A stretch of DNA of 64,000 bases from Sphaerosporella brunnea (GCA_008704415.1 VXIS01000027.1:1-64000), one strand, 5' to 3'. Numbered from the stretch's first letter, positions 32,589 through 44,100 are shown. Translations and numbers: made by a program. The notes: generated by a model not told the origin, from the sequence alone.

Positions 32589-33801
32589 ATGTCAGACCGT
32601 TCAGATACCCGCCGGATACGTCGCATCAAGCGTTCCTTCGAGGAGTATAACGCCGGCAAAGACAAACGCGCGATGCCGCCGCCACCACGTCCAGCCACTC
32701 CGCGGCCACGTTCTCGCGTGCCATCAGTCTCATCAACCTCGTATCGCGAGCCAGCTGCGACAGCACGGAGCTTTCTGGTACTGCGAGATGGCGGTGAGCG
32801 CTGCTGGCTTTGTGGGTGGACAGCGGCCGCGGCGATCGACGTAGCGCACAACTTCTTCAAAGCGGCGTCGGACACGCCTCGGTTTCTGCAGTACCAGAAA
32901 GCGCCGTTCAATCTGTTGGGGGAAACTACGCATCCGGCCCACCGCTCGAATCTGATCCTGCTGTGCAAGAACCACCACGCGCTATATGACTGCCATTATC
33001 CCTCGTGGATCATGTTGCCTGACGACGTGGATTTCTTCATCACGTGGGAGGAGGCAGATTTTCGCAAACGGGAGCTTGCGGCAAAACGTGGTGTGATGTT
33101 GGACAGGACCGTGCCCAGCGCGAGTGACGTATTGATACCCACCTTCCCGTATTCCCCAACCTCCTTTACTCACGGAATCGCAGTACATTAGCCAGCTCTA
33201 CCGCGTTCACATCATCGACATGGAGTCTATGGGCGTTGCAAGCAGTGACAGTTTCTCCGCCGCAAAGCGCTGGGGCGGCAACCCGCTCACTGTTATCCTC
33301 AAAGCCATGCTCGGCGCGTTCCAGATCTCGACCGCCATGCCATCTGAGGTCAAACGAAAACTGTTGCACCTCCTGGATCTGTATGGTCGTGCGCCGCCAC
33401 CAGCCAAACAGGTGGTGCACCACGACTACACCAACGACGAAGATGATGAACTCTCCAGCCGCCTGGCTCCGACGTTGTTCTCTGGCACAGTTACGCCCCG
33501 TAAACGCAACAGGAAATGTGGACCCCCGACGCCGGAGGCCGCACTTCGCACACACACTCGGTTACAGTCCGTGTCGCCTGCGAGCAATACCACATGGTCT
33601 CCAGGCACCGCCAGGGAACATGAATTCAATCCTCCAGGTCTGTTGCCCGAGCTATGGCAGTTTGGACCCCAATTTTCAGCGAATGACGTTCTGCGCATGA
33701 TTTGTGGGACGAGGGCACCTCATCATGGAGACGATGAAGACGAGGGTCATGATGGACCCAATGGCCTCAGAGGTAAGCGACTTAGGCCGAGCGAGATTTG
33801 A
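32589..33801 (+). CDS. HNH-nuclease-domain protein, two exons
   Basis: Exon 1 is 32589-33128 and exon 2 is 33184-33801. The 55-nt intron 33129-33183 has donor GTATTG, branch-like TTACTCAC and acceptor CGCAG, and joins in phase 0 across ...SASD|YISQLYRVHIIDMES. This gives 385 residues. The N-terminus is basic and Pro-rich. The HNH core spans about 75-140: CWLCGWTAAAAIDVAHNFFK, then NLILLCKNHHALYD, with paired cysteines and the His/Asn/His positions of HNH_2-type domains. Exon 2 carries a helical region (PLTVILKAMLGAFQIS), a basic TPRKRNRK patch and an acidic Asp/Glu-rich C-terminal region. Such proteins are common and expanded in basidiomycetes; their role is not established. Nuclease activity is inferred from the domain only. 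The gene looks intact. Confidence 0.8.
33129..33183 (+). other. Intron of the HNH gene
   Basis: GTATTG...CGCAG, 55 nt, phase 0. Without splicing, the exon-1 frame meets TAG at 33189-33191, and exon 2 would have to start at 33220. Splicing restores a continuous frame and the tract YISQLYRVHII before MES. Confidence 0.75.
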
Positions 33802-33809
33802 CGAGGTGG

Positions 33810-35605
33810 TTACGCGCTGTCTAGAGTGTTGATTATGGCGCTTTGGCTTCTGGCGTTGGTGGAAGTACTGAACCATAGCCAGAATTGAAAGTAGTACGCC
33901 TTGTACCCCATTCGCTGAGAGGCTGTTCACGTGTTTTGGGTGTTCTTCTTTCCTGCCCCGATCCATTCAGGGCTGCAGATATTCATATCAATATTCCCCG
34001 TGCTTTTATTCGGGTCCACCGGGATTCGCCTTCCAAGCTGCGTTACTTGAGATGCCCCCAGCTTTCCTTGAGCAGGCCAAGATCTCCCATCCTCTCTCGC
34101 CCAGTACGCTGATGCACAATTCCACCGTGGAGAGGGATCGGCATCCCACAGCCTTGAGTACAGATAGCAATGCGCTACTCCAACGGCGCTGGTGGATTTC
34201 CTTCTGGCCATGATCTCTGAAAGCGTGACAAAGGCAACACCGCCACAATCCAAACAGCTGTTGTAAGTCAGTATAACGCGCAACTTCATCTTCTAGCCAT
34301 TAAGTGTGGATATAAGCAGCTTCCCGATCGTCGCGAGCTGCATTTGGTTTGTCTTGTCTACTGTAAGAGGTTTACATCCGACGTCCGCTCTGAATCGTGG
34401 TCCATCAGCCGGCATCCGGCTCACTACCTTCCATTTGATGGTTTACCTGCTCTATTTCCTCTGATCCTGTAAGCGATCTGTGATATTGTGTCTCTCAGTG
34501 GCGTGGTATTCTGTGGTTGAGAATTCGCTGGTATGACTCTTTCCCACCAGTTGATGTGTCTTATGTTTTCGCTTTTTCTACACTTTTGAGGCAGCTAGCA
34601 AGCACATGCTGACGTTAAGACGTTTGTTCGCGCTTCTTGTTCCCACCCTACCTCAAGGTGTTTAGGTCCCTACGTTCACCAGAATAGCAACTTGGTTGCC
34701 TCTGCCTGAGAGCCTGAGCCTCGAAACACCTGCGTTCGCCTTGCACATCTTCATGCCTGTCCGGAGGACAGCGGTTTGCGTTCAGACCCAGGTAGCTGCA
34801 TCGCCGGGCGGTAGAAGTATCCAGCGTTAGTGGTGGTAGTGGCGGCGTTTGGGTGTTGGTGCTTGTGGTCGCAACTTAACGGTAGCCGGTCAACCGGTCG
34901 AAGTGTTGAATGCAACATCCAAAGTCTGCACAACACACAATGTCTAGCGGTAGACGTACATACACTTGCAAATCCAATGAGACACAACAATGATGGGTTG
35001 ACAATTTGGCGTAGGGCACGCAGGTTCATCTAGCAGGGCAGGCTGGTCTATTTCCAGCCAGCAGTAGGCCTGCAGCGGGGGTGGGCGGCCGGCAAAGTGA
35101 TGGTAACCGCGGGCCTGTGGTTGTAAGCGTTAAACACGGTACGATTCCGCCTTTCCAACCTACAGCCGCTATGTCCTCGCCGGTCGCTTGAATCCGGGTG
35201 TTGGCTGAAAACATACTTGCGATGTCATTTCTTCACAGCCGATAAAGAAACGAAGACCACCAAACGGCAATTAATAGATGGTTTCCATTCATTTTCCATA
35301 AGTAATTCCGAATATGAACGTTGATCGCTACTCCGCAACCCTGACCCGCAGTTCATACTTGCCATGCAACACCTGGCAGCATAGGTAGGCTGCGCTTCTG
35401 CATGCTGGTTTCAATTCCCCCTCAACCTCCATCACGACGAGAATTGATAGGCACGCCAAGAAACCCAAGATCTCCAGAGCATGTATATAGCCGACCCAAA
35501 AGCCGGCTGTGGGCATGCACTTCAAGTTATGGAACAGTTGAACAAAAGCCCACTTTAACACGCAGCGATCTCATGCCACTGCACACAATCTCCTTCAAAG
35601 CATCT
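33810..35605. other. Stretch without an assignable gene
   Basis: No domain, repeat terminus or tandem array was recognised. Small frames at 33885-34289 and 34751-35214 are likely chance. Confidence 0.35.
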
Positions 35606-35613
35606 CCCAGATC

Positions 35614-36186
35614 CTAGGCCTGCTCCTCCACATCGATAATCCGCCGGACCTGATACAGCGCACGTATGGGGGGCCTACTCTGGTGCTTGAGATCAAACTT
35701 GCCCAGGGCGGACAGACTGGTAATGTAAGCCGTAGCTCCACCGATACTGTCGGTAGCGAACGCCTGTGTCATTCGAGCGAAGACGTCCTCATGGTCGTGG
35801 ATATGCGCACTATCGCCTCTGGGCTCCAGCTTGACCGGCGCCAACAGATCATCGGCGTTGCAAAAACCCCCACCGGTTCCTGGGGTGGGTGCAGGATCGA
35901 CTGTGGCATCATTTGTGAGTCCTTCCACCTTGCATCGCTTTGAAGGCCCCCTCCTCTCGGTCTCGGCAACGTCGTCGTTTCTGCGCTTCGTTGCGACAGA
36001 CGGTCCCGCACTAGAATGCGCGAAAAGCGCGATTGAATCAACCACGGGAAGCGAGGCAGCGACGTTCGCGCCTTGTTGTAATTCTGTTTGTTGTTGCAGC
36101 CTTCCTTGGGCTGTGCGCACCGACTCTGGCAATCGAAGAGACCGGCCGGAGGATGTGAGATCCTGTGGGAACAATTGCCTCGGCAC
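35614..36186 (-). CDS. Hypothetical coding exon with basic patch, partial
   Basis: The minus frame ending at TAG 35614 reads as real coding sequence: Gln-rich start (GRLQQQTELQQGANVAAS), a basic patch RRGPSKRCKVEG that could be a nuclear signal, and an orderly end, ATAYITSLSALGKFDLKHQS then PIRALYQVRRIIDVEEQA. There is no ATG near the left limit; the codon at 36186 is GTG and a TAG lies just upstream. The start must therefore be an exon junction or lie beyond a break. A hAT-4 element sits 78 bp upstream in the minus direction, so the 5' part of the gene may have been displaced by that insertion. Family not recognised. Confidence 0.45.
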   Translation of the reverse strand: MPRQLFPQDLTSSGRSLRLPESVRTAQGRLQQQTELQQGANVAASLPVVDSIALFAHSSAGPSVATKRRNDDVAETERRGPSKRCKVEGLTNDATVDPAPTPGTGGGFCNADDLLAPVKLEPRGDSAHIHDHEDVFARMTQAFATDSIGGATAYITSLSALGKFDLKHQSRPPIRALYQVRRIIDVEEQA

Positions 36187-36479
36187 GTAGATGCGCAGCT
36201 AGTCACGGGGTTCGTCTGGGCGGTTTCGCGAGTGCCGAGCCCGGAGGCGGGCGGCCGGGAGTCCTTGGGAGCAGTGTTGCACATGAGTCGCGAATTCTCG
36301 CGGAGGGTCTCGGTCTCGTGAGAATGGTGCGCTCTCGAAATGTCTCGCCGGTCTCGTGGCAGTCTCGACGGTTCTCGTTCGGTCTCGTCATTCCCGCGAG
36401 TGCTCGGATGTCTCGCCAACATTCAGGCTGCGATGGTGCCGCTGTTGTTTGAAGAGCATAGCTCGGGTCGTGAAGTGTC

Positions 36480-36835
36480 TGCAGGGCGCGTAGTACTGGA
36501 GCAATGAAAGTTTATCCCCCCATCGATGGTGGTTGTGTGGGGTGGCCCAGGGGAGGTCCTGTGGCTTGTCCGGTTCAGCTGATACTCTCAACGGAATGAG
36601 CTCAAACTCACAGATATCGGCCATCAAAGGACGCTCTTTTACCGCTGAACTCAGATTTATACCCCCATAGATGGTTGTCTTGTGGGGTGGCCGTCTGAGG
36701 GTCTGGCAGCTCCCCTGGTTCAACAATGGCTGGAAGCTGTTACTCTCGACGGAATTAGCTCAAACGCACAGATATAGGGCATCAAAGAACGCTCTTTCAC
36801 CCGCTGTCCTCAGATTTACCCCCCATAAATACTTG
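36480..36835 (-). repeat. Sat1-like units inside hAT-4
   Basis: Two full units and part of a third match reversed Sat1 monomers: CCCCCATCGATGGT, then GGTCCTGTGGC, GGAATGAGCTCAAACTCACA, GATATCGGCCATCAAAGGAC and GCTC. The same set of blocks returns after 36660 and again near 36815. Spacing is about 160 bp, as in the array at 5850-7078. Confidence 0.8.
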
Positions 36836-36849
36836 TTGTGTGGATGTAT

Positions 36850-37229
36850 AGTGCTGACGTACTTGGCACTCCAGCCACCACCCGATGAACTTGACCGTTA
36901 CCGGCAGATGCCTTTCATGTCTACTGCTGAGTCGGAAACGCGGTATAGCTCTAACGCACTTTTATCGGGGGCAGAGACAGGCCGCATCATGTCTCCTCGA
37001 CCTGGAACAATGGCGATGGACTATTATCACGATACTCTGGTTGTGTGAAGGCTGACTCCGTGGTTTAGCTTCCACACCGCCGGCAGAACGGCTTTTCTCC
37101 GCTGCAGGGAACACGCAAGAATGCGATCAAGCTCGCATGGCCCCCGAGACGCTCCAGGCCGTCATCACGTTGCGCGTATGGTGGAAGCAGGGCGCTCTGG
37201 GGTTTGATTCGATCGTTGCCAGTGCATAG
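36850..37229 (+). pseudogene. hAT-4 transposase, C-terminal fragment
   Basis: A first segment reads PDELDRYRQMPFMSTAESET and TMAMDYYHDTLVV. After a frame break, the frame 37080-37229 reads PAERLFSAAGNTQECDQARM and then APETLQAVITLRVWWKQGAL, ending at TAG 37227-37229. This is the dimerisation end of a hAT transposase of the AERLFSAAG type, different from the hAT-2, hAT-3 and hAT-B versions in this window. The rest of the protein is missing and partly replaced by Sat1-like units. Confidence 0.8.
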
Positions 37230-38000
37230 TGATTCGGTGGAGGATGACCAGTGAAATGGTCCATATCGAGTGGCTAGTACACAAATTTGTTGTTATGTTC
37301 CTCGCCCATCTAGGTGCGCCAGCGCGCATGACCCGTCCGCCCAGTTTACGATGCAGACTGGAGTCTCTCCGGCGCTGGAGAGATTCTCTCCGGGCCTCGC
37401 CTGATCTCGTGAGGCCGCCGTCATTCTCGGTCAGTCTCGCCATTCTCGAGTGGTCTCGACAGTTCTCGAAGTGTCTCGATCATTCTCACTCTCGTCTCGC
37501 GGTCTCGTATGCATTACTGCTTGGGAGTCGCTTGGTTGGGGTGAAGCTGCAATGCGCTGCACACAATCGCTGGGTGTCTACCGTTAGGTTGGGGGTTTTT
37601 TGTGCCCACTGGCCTGTGCTGCTCGCTGATGCCTGTGGCGGTGCAGGGGCTTCAAAGGTAAAGCAGAGCTGCGCGGCTGTCCCGAAGGTTGGGTTAGTGT
37701 CAATCGTGCAGTGCGAAATGAGGCAAGAAATTCCGTCACGTACGCCACTGATGGTAGGCACTGGTTCGGACAATGTACACGTCCGATCATACGCCACAAG
37801 CGAATGCCTGTTTTCATGTGCAGTTGTTGCAGTCGCTCTATCGCGGCCGAATAGATCCATATTCTATGCTACAAACGACCATCATTACGTGCTGAAAAGA
37901 CGCGATGGATAGCACAAGTGGTGCGGACACCGCGTCAATAACAACGGTCTACGTGGCAGCGATAGAATCTCAAAAGTCGGGTCGCAACCTCCGCTCCAGC

Positions 38001-39975
38001 CAGTGCTCCTCACGGGCCGTCTGGTGCAGTCCCCCCTGCAGACTGGACTGGAGCGCACGTGACGTCCAGTCGTCAGCCAGGACCAGGACTAGTAGTGTTT
38101 TGGGCATCACTGCTTGGGCCAAATGCGGTTGACCGCAGTTGCCTCGTGCCAGCGGGCTGCGCTGAAGCCAAGCTCCGGCTTAGCGGCAATTGCTGGTATG
38201 TTTAGATACTCTACTCCCATTTGTGCCAGATCTTTTCACCGGGGTGCGGTGCGCTTCAAAACCCAATAGAGGATCCCATTGCCATCCAGATGTTCGTCTA
38301 GGGGTGGCTGCTGCTGAACGACCTGCATGATGTCACAGTCCATGTAATCAGCTACCTGGACCTGCAGCCCTCCCGCTTCCAGCGAGGGAGTGTTCAGTTG
38401 TTATCCTCAGCTTCTCCATCAGCGCTGGTGACTATTTCTCCACTTTGACCATAATATGATGTTCGCAAGATAGCCTTCACCGCTTCCTGTCCTTGCTCAA
38501 TTCATGCTGCCTTATCCTTCCACTCGTAACGGAACAATGAGAGTTGCCACATTGGGTCAACGACGGCGACAACAATATACGCATCGCAAAAATCCGTCTG
38601 GCCATTATATCTAATTATGAATTGGATGCTAAGTCAGCATACCTGTACAACAGGTAAGCACTAAAAGGGGTGGTAGGGAAATGGGAAACCGAGGGAGCCT
38701 GAGGAGGAGTGGCATAAGAGCATTGCGATAGAACACAAGAGGTGGTGGAGGAGAACGGGCGGTGGGGAAGAAGGGGACGTGGCTAAGCATGGCCGGTGAG
38801 AGACAGGAGCAGGTCGCTGAAAACATCCTGCTCGGGAGAACGAGCGGGAGAGGGAGGGTCAGGGACCTATCAAGAACGTTCCAGGCATCCTTCATCATGA
38901 TAATTAGATCCCAACTGTGTCCTGCGGCTCGGTAGAACTGTTTAGCTGTCTTCAGATCTGTAACAAGCTCATACATAGCGGGCAAACTAACCCTGAAGCT
39001 AACCAGCATGCTATCGATGGAAACGATGAATTGACAAAAGCGCAGTATGGAAGTTGGCCCAAGAGACCAGCCACTAGGAAAGTCTTGCATGATATGCGTG
39101 CAGATTGAGGCCACTCCACCAAACGACGCCGAACTGCATTTTGACTTCTGTGCACCTGTGCGCCTTCTTCACCTGGTCTTTCGTGTTGGCATTCAACGAA
39201 AGGGTACATCTTCGAACGGTATCGCCGCTTAGTGGTAGCATTTAATTGATTGCCGTGAAATCTTCCTTCCGAATAGTTTACCACTTGTTAGCCTACAGTG
39301 GGGGGAATAGGGACATCACGGCACGCAGCATAAACGGCCAGAAACCAGGATACTCACTCATGCTATCAGATATTTCAACAGCGCTCTAGCAGATGGTGTT
39401 TCCCATGACCCGAAACTTATCCTGTGTTACGACATTCACATAGCATCAATTTTGATCTCTGGCTGTTGGTATCAAACGCAACCGATGCAACCAGTATCTG
39501 CATGCCAGATGTCGGTTTTCTGCGACTTTTTCTTGCACAAAAACATATCCGGGACGTGAGATCCATCATGCTCTGCGGGTTGCTTGTCAACGGGGGGGGG
39601 GGTGAAGGGATAAATCACCGCTGAAGATAGGCCTGAAGGAACCATAATGCGACTGTCTGCTCTGCCCTTTTTCAAAGATTTTGAGACTTCAGTTGTGGGT
39701 GTTAAGGGAAAGGTTTTTCCTTTTTTTTTTTTTTGAAGGGTCGACCGCCGAGCGGGTACACAGCTGCCAAACACCACGAATATTTACAATATTACATCCA
39801 CTGACCTGGCTGATCATTCAGTTGACGGTAGATGCCCACAGTTTTGTCCAGTCGCTGGGCCTCGCGGACTGGATCGGACTGCGTAGTTGCAGTCCCTGTT
39901 GAGAGCGAACAGGACTGGTCCGCAAGATCGGGTCCAGTCTGGACTGCAGTCCAAGACGGACTGTGAAGAGTACTG
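38001..39975 (-). mobile_element. Second hAT-2-like element, 1975 bp
   Basis: The left end CAGTGCTCCTCACGGGCCGT matches the hAT-2 terminus. The right end, reversed, is CAGTACTCTTCACAGTCCGT. Flanks GCTCCAGC (37993-38000) and GATGCAGC (39976-39983) agree at 6 of 8 positions, which fits an old target duplication. A decayed hAT frame lies on the minus strand near 38150-38290. A minus frame at 38629-39114 is open but not recognised, and a poly-T run sits near 39720. Confidence 0.6.
38140..38290 (-). pseudogene. hAT transposase fragment
   Basis: The minus strand reads ILYWVLKRTAPR, a stop, then KDLAQMGVEYLNIPAIAAKP and ELGFSAARW. This is the segment just before and into the hAT dimerisation domain, with ELGFSAAR in place of the usual ERVFSSA. 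Heavily decayed. Confidence 0.6.
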
Positions 39976-39989
39976 GATGCAGCGGATAG

Positions 39990-41050
39990 GTAATTGTTCT
40001 CTTAGGTCCCAAGCGAGCGACTGGTAGTTACTCAGTGACCGGCATTATGTGCTGAGATGAATACAGCCTTGACAAGAACACAGGGTGAGCGGCCACTAGA
40101 CTGTTTTTGGCGGGATGGATGTGAACAGTATTCCAACAGCGATGTCTCGGTGTGGTATTGCCTCACTTCCTGCGTTCTACCGCATCGGCGATGACCCTGT
40201 ATCACAACACAATGCCTCATTTGGCCCATTCTCGCGATACAGTCAGCTGAACCGACAGAGCCGCATTGACGTTACCAACCAGGAGATGAAATAAACCACG
40301 TGAAGCTGAAACCTAGTTGACCTGTGCAGCCTGACTCATGCAAGAGAGTATATCCTGCAATATTCTAACCCCACGCACGAGATGTTTCAAATGGCCTCTG
40401 GGTTGACCTTTTGAGCAGGATCAGGTATTATACTGCCAGATTGTGCAAGAACGCTTTCGCGAGCAATCCTCGCAATGCTATAACAGAAACTCAACTCCAT
40501 TTCCTTCGATATGCACAAATGATGCAATCGTCGACAGATAGTTCGTCACCATCGATTCGCAATGACCCCTGTGACAAGAAATTCTCAGGTGATTGTCGAC
40601 CATTGAATGACCACGCTGTGGGTCTGCACCAGACAACTTTTGTCGCTGCGGCTGCAACGTGTCACAATACTGCAACCACGCTTCTAACCTTCGGCCTTGT
40701 TGTATGGGGGTGTATAATTGTCGAGTAGATGGGGTAGTTGCAAAGATATACCCATGCAGGCTGATTCTTACATCGGTGGGACAACGCCGTTGACAACCAG
40801 CTCTACAAACGCTTCCCACATCTCTATTGTAAAATGACCTCCGCACAAGAAATGACGACGATGACCCTTAGATTTACTGTCCATGGTCTTTATTCTCGCC
40901 AGTGTTCAGTCTCCGCCAACTCAAATCGATTACGTGCTGACAAGAAATGATAACCATGGCCGGTGGAGGTCTCTAGAAGCGAATTCCACACGAGAATTGA
41001 CGCGATTCAATCGCTGCAACGCAAGACAACCACATGCAATGCAACAGCGC
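39990..41050. other. Stretch without an assignable gene
   Basis: Only small overlapping frames. The right part may be decayed upstream sequence of the LINE beginning near 41060. Confidence 0.3.
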
Positions 41051-41059
41051 ACACGCCTT

Positions 41060-42118
41060 CTACTGAGACGGATCATCGCTAGACAACAGAGCCTGCAGAT
41101 ACGCAGCCGTGGCCCAAGCCAACGCAGAGAAAGAAAACGTATGCAAATCCACATCTGCCTTCATTGGGGACAACAAGGAAGCATTCGCCGCAGAGCTCTT
41201 CCGCATTGTTGCAGGTCTCGAACTAGCGCTTACTCTCACTGCAGTCAGAAAGGGCGCCATGGCTCTTTACCGACGCGCAAGCAGCCCTAAAATGCGTAAG
41301 ACACACAGTGCCCTGTGCCGGACAGTGGCTGCTACCCCGAATATGCGACCCAGACGCTGCCCTCATGGCCTAAGGATGGTCGAACGAATACCACTGGGAA
41401 CCGGGACGTACCAGGCAACGGACGCGCAGATCAGGCCGCGAAGGAGGCAGCGGACCGAAGCAACAAACCCCGGAGCGAGGCCCTCGTCTGCACCATGTCA
41501 CTCGCCACGATTGGCCACAAAACCTTGCAAGTGAATGCTCGCGACAGGGAAGACTGGCTGGTCACGCACTTCAAGCCCAAAAGCTATTACTGGCCAAGAA
41601 AACGAACCGGCCCGACGGCTGCAAAAGCCAAGAAGACCCTCGCAGCGCGCTTTTACCAGCTACGGGTAGGTAAAGTACCGGCAGGCCCATACCTCCTTTG
41701 GACTGAACGCAGAACAGACCATAACTGCTGGTGGTGCGGATCGGGCACCACCCAGACCCGAGACAACATCTTCAAATCCGGCAAGAGGGCGGACAGCGAA
41801 CCGGTGATACTGTGGGAGGCTATGAAGGATGCCACCGAGGAAGGTGGCAGAGACAAACGCTGTCGGGCTACCCCGGTAGCTGCCCCGCCGGCAGATGAAA
41901 GGTGCACACCGGCAGTCTTGGATTTGCGTTGCGCCATTAAAGTTGGCTGTTGGCCCGATCGGGGCATCACGTCAACACCTTTCTTTTGTCTATCTCATTG
42001 GTGCACTCATACTCTTACAAATCTCCTCTGCGTGTCAATTGACCTGGTGCGGGTTCCTTGCCGACATTTCGATAGAAGGTCCGCAGGCCCCAGTGGTAAG
42101 CTCTGGCCTCAGGGATAG
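41060..42118 (+). pseudogene. LINE ORF2 RNase H and C-terminal region, frameshifted
   Basis: RNase H signature residues appear across three frames. DGSSLDNRACRYAAV holds the first Asp, GDNKEAFAAELFRIV the Glu, and FTDAQAALK the second Asp. DVPGNGRADQAAKEAAD is the last motif, with Gly where Glu or His is often seen. The frame to 42118 then gives AARFYQLRVGKVPAGPYLL, the degenerate knuckle CWWCGSGTTQTRDNIFKS, and a tail like the other copies. RNase H after reverse transcriptase is typical of Tad/I-like LINEs. At least two frameshifts make it non-functional. Confidence 0.8.
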
Positions 42119-42193
42119 CACGGTTCCTTCTTTCTATATATGTCATGGCCGCAAGCGGACGAATACAATATGATTAAAAAAGACAAGACAAAA
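41060..42193 (+). mobile_element. LINE 3' part: RNase H, zinc knuckle, 3' end
   Basis: The order on the plus strand is RNase H, linker, Cys-rich knuckle, 3' UTR, TGTCATGGCCGCAAGCGG (42141-42158) and a tail ATTAAAAAAGACAAGACAAA. The tail is A-rich with interspersed G/C rather than a clean poly(A). It shares its 3' signature with the pieces at 12643 and 52700. Confidence 0.8.
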
Positions 42194-42199
42194 AGCGTG

Positions 42200-43730
42200 A
42201 CGAGGGATATAGCACAATAACACCAAATCTGCGTACAAAATGCCCAAGTAGAGACCTAGGCCGTCTTGCAGAGGCGTGCCCTCAAATCCTGTGCTGAATC
42301 CAATCCCCGTGACCCCAGGAAGGGGTGTAATAACACGCTGACAGGAAAACCTTGTCATGTGCGACCCGTGGTGGCCGTACCCTTGCCTCAGCAGCCAGCC
42401 TGCCTAGAAACAGTAGGCCCGAACGACCCGTGAGGAACGAAGACAGACCAGCATACCTGTGTGTCCAGTTAGTCTATTGATATCAATTGTTCAGTGACGC
42501 GAAGCGACACTGCGTAGGCAATAAATCGAGAGCGAAAGTTCGGTTGCAAGCTTCACCGTGTTCATATTATTTATTCTGAAGAATCGCGGTTTGAGGCTGT
42601 GACGGCGGCTTTCACCTGTCATTAGCGTGAAACCATTTTTTGGCTAGGCCAGCTTCAACCATATAATGCAATGCCAATCCATAAGTTAGGGTTGAACGGC
42701 CCTGCTGTCTTGCCGCCACTTATAGCGGCGGGCTATCTCTCTATCTGGAGCCATCAATGACATCAAGAATAATTGGTTTCATTGGCAACAGGATACTAAT
42801 GACAGCCCAGAAGACGCAGGCATGGGATTGGATTGTTCAAACAGCCACCACACATCCTAACACTTGACTTTCTCCTATGATCTGTCGTTTCATTGCATAC
42901 CGTAACAGCCTTGTACTCAATTATGCTTGCGGTAACCCTAAGCTGACCTCGACACCAGAACTTGTCATAGCCGCAAGCAAAGTGGGATTTGCAACGGTTT
43001 GATCCACCAGAACGGAAGAACCAGGAAAATGCAACTTCGACGGTTTGTGGCGTTCAACTCTTACACATCGGGTCTGCGCCACTCTGCACCGGCGCGCTGC
43101 TTCCTCACAGTTTATTATTCAATTTCTGATGTGGTAAACTCTCCCAGGATCGCCCTGACCCTCAGCTTGCTAGCGACGCAAATTGGGTCCTGACTGTCGT
43201 TAATCAGGACAGTCCAGGCTGACGGGGATGGGTTCGGGCACAGAAGGCATCACCAGTGCTGGGGACAGACAAGAAATATGATGGCGTTGGGTTTTGTCCG
43301 CGCAGGCCACCCCACATCAGGGGAGTGGTAGGCACGATTGGGATTGCATTCTCCTCATCCTCTTTATCGCTATCCATTTGTGCACTGATTCAGGAGGCGT
43401 CTCTTAGTTTGCTGTCGTCAAACTCAACTCACACAACAGGACCTAGCCCGTGCTCCGGCTTATATGGTTGCGAAAGCCTGCCGTGCAGGGACCCCGAGCC
43501 GCTTCAGTTCGCTCATACGGCGCCAAGCCCGGAGTGATTGCTAGTGCAGCAACTGGTAAATGGAAGAGCCGGACGACACCTAGCTGTTCCAACGGCGATT
43601 TCACCCACAACTATCGACGACACGCAGTAGCATCATACTAGAAGACGGACAGAGGTTATCAAGTTCTCAATATGACATCCAGTCTCGCGCACCAACGCTT
43701 GGGCTGCTGAGCAGCCGCTGGGATCCGGAT
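42200..43730. other. Stretch without an assignable gene
   Basis: TGTCATAGCCGCAAGCAAAG at 42964 resembles the LINE 3' signature and may be an orphan end. Short telomere-like motifs (TTAGGGTT near 42685, AACCCTAAG near 42933) occur. No genes were recognised. Confidence 0.4.
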
Positions 43731-43735
43731 CCTCC

Positions 43736-44100
43736 TAGTAATGGACACGAGCAGGCTCAGTTCATAGAGGCGGCGGCTCGGGATTGACTCCGAGCTTTGG
43801 GTCAGCTGGAGCTTCAGCTCGAGCTATTCCCACTTTACCACAGTTTCAACTGGCGGACTCGATTCATTCAGGGTAATAGGATTCATATGATGACGGGCTA
43901 CAGTTCATCGGGGTGCGCATCGTTCGCACTGCTTCCAATCGTCCTTCCCCAACCAGGTTGCGAGCAACAACCAAGCGCTGCGTGAGGTCTCCAAGTGCCG
44001 GTTTTGGTTTTCGGTAATACAATCCCCCCGCTCGCGAGAAAAGACTCTCACCTGGCCGACATGTGACTGTGATAGGGAGATAGTAGCGAGCATTCAGTGA
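43736..44100 (-). mobile_element. hAT-1 end with transposase C-terminus
   Basis: TAGTAATGGACACGAGCAGG at 43736 is a hAT-1 terminus. Reading inward on the minus strand, a decayed frame gives CRPGESLFSRAGGLYYRK and LGDLTQRLVVARNLVGEG, the FSxAG-L...RN signature of a hAT dimerisation domain. It is the only hAT-1 copy here with transposase sequence, so it links the non-autonomous hAT-1 elements to a coding relative. The opposite end was not found. Confidence 0.65.

Larger units (their letters stand above)
36272..37519 (+). mobile_element. hAT-4 element, 1248 bp, with perfect target duplication
   Basis: The left end is CAGTGTTGCACATGAGTCGC and the right end, reversed, CAGTAATGCATACGAGACCG. Flanks are CTTGGGAG (36264-36271) and CTTGGGAG (37520-37527), a perfect 8-bp duplication. 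Subterminal zones are full of (T)CTCG words on both sides. Inside are inverted Sat1-like units (36480-36835) and a plus-strand hAT transposase C-terminus ending at 37229. Confidence 0.9.
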
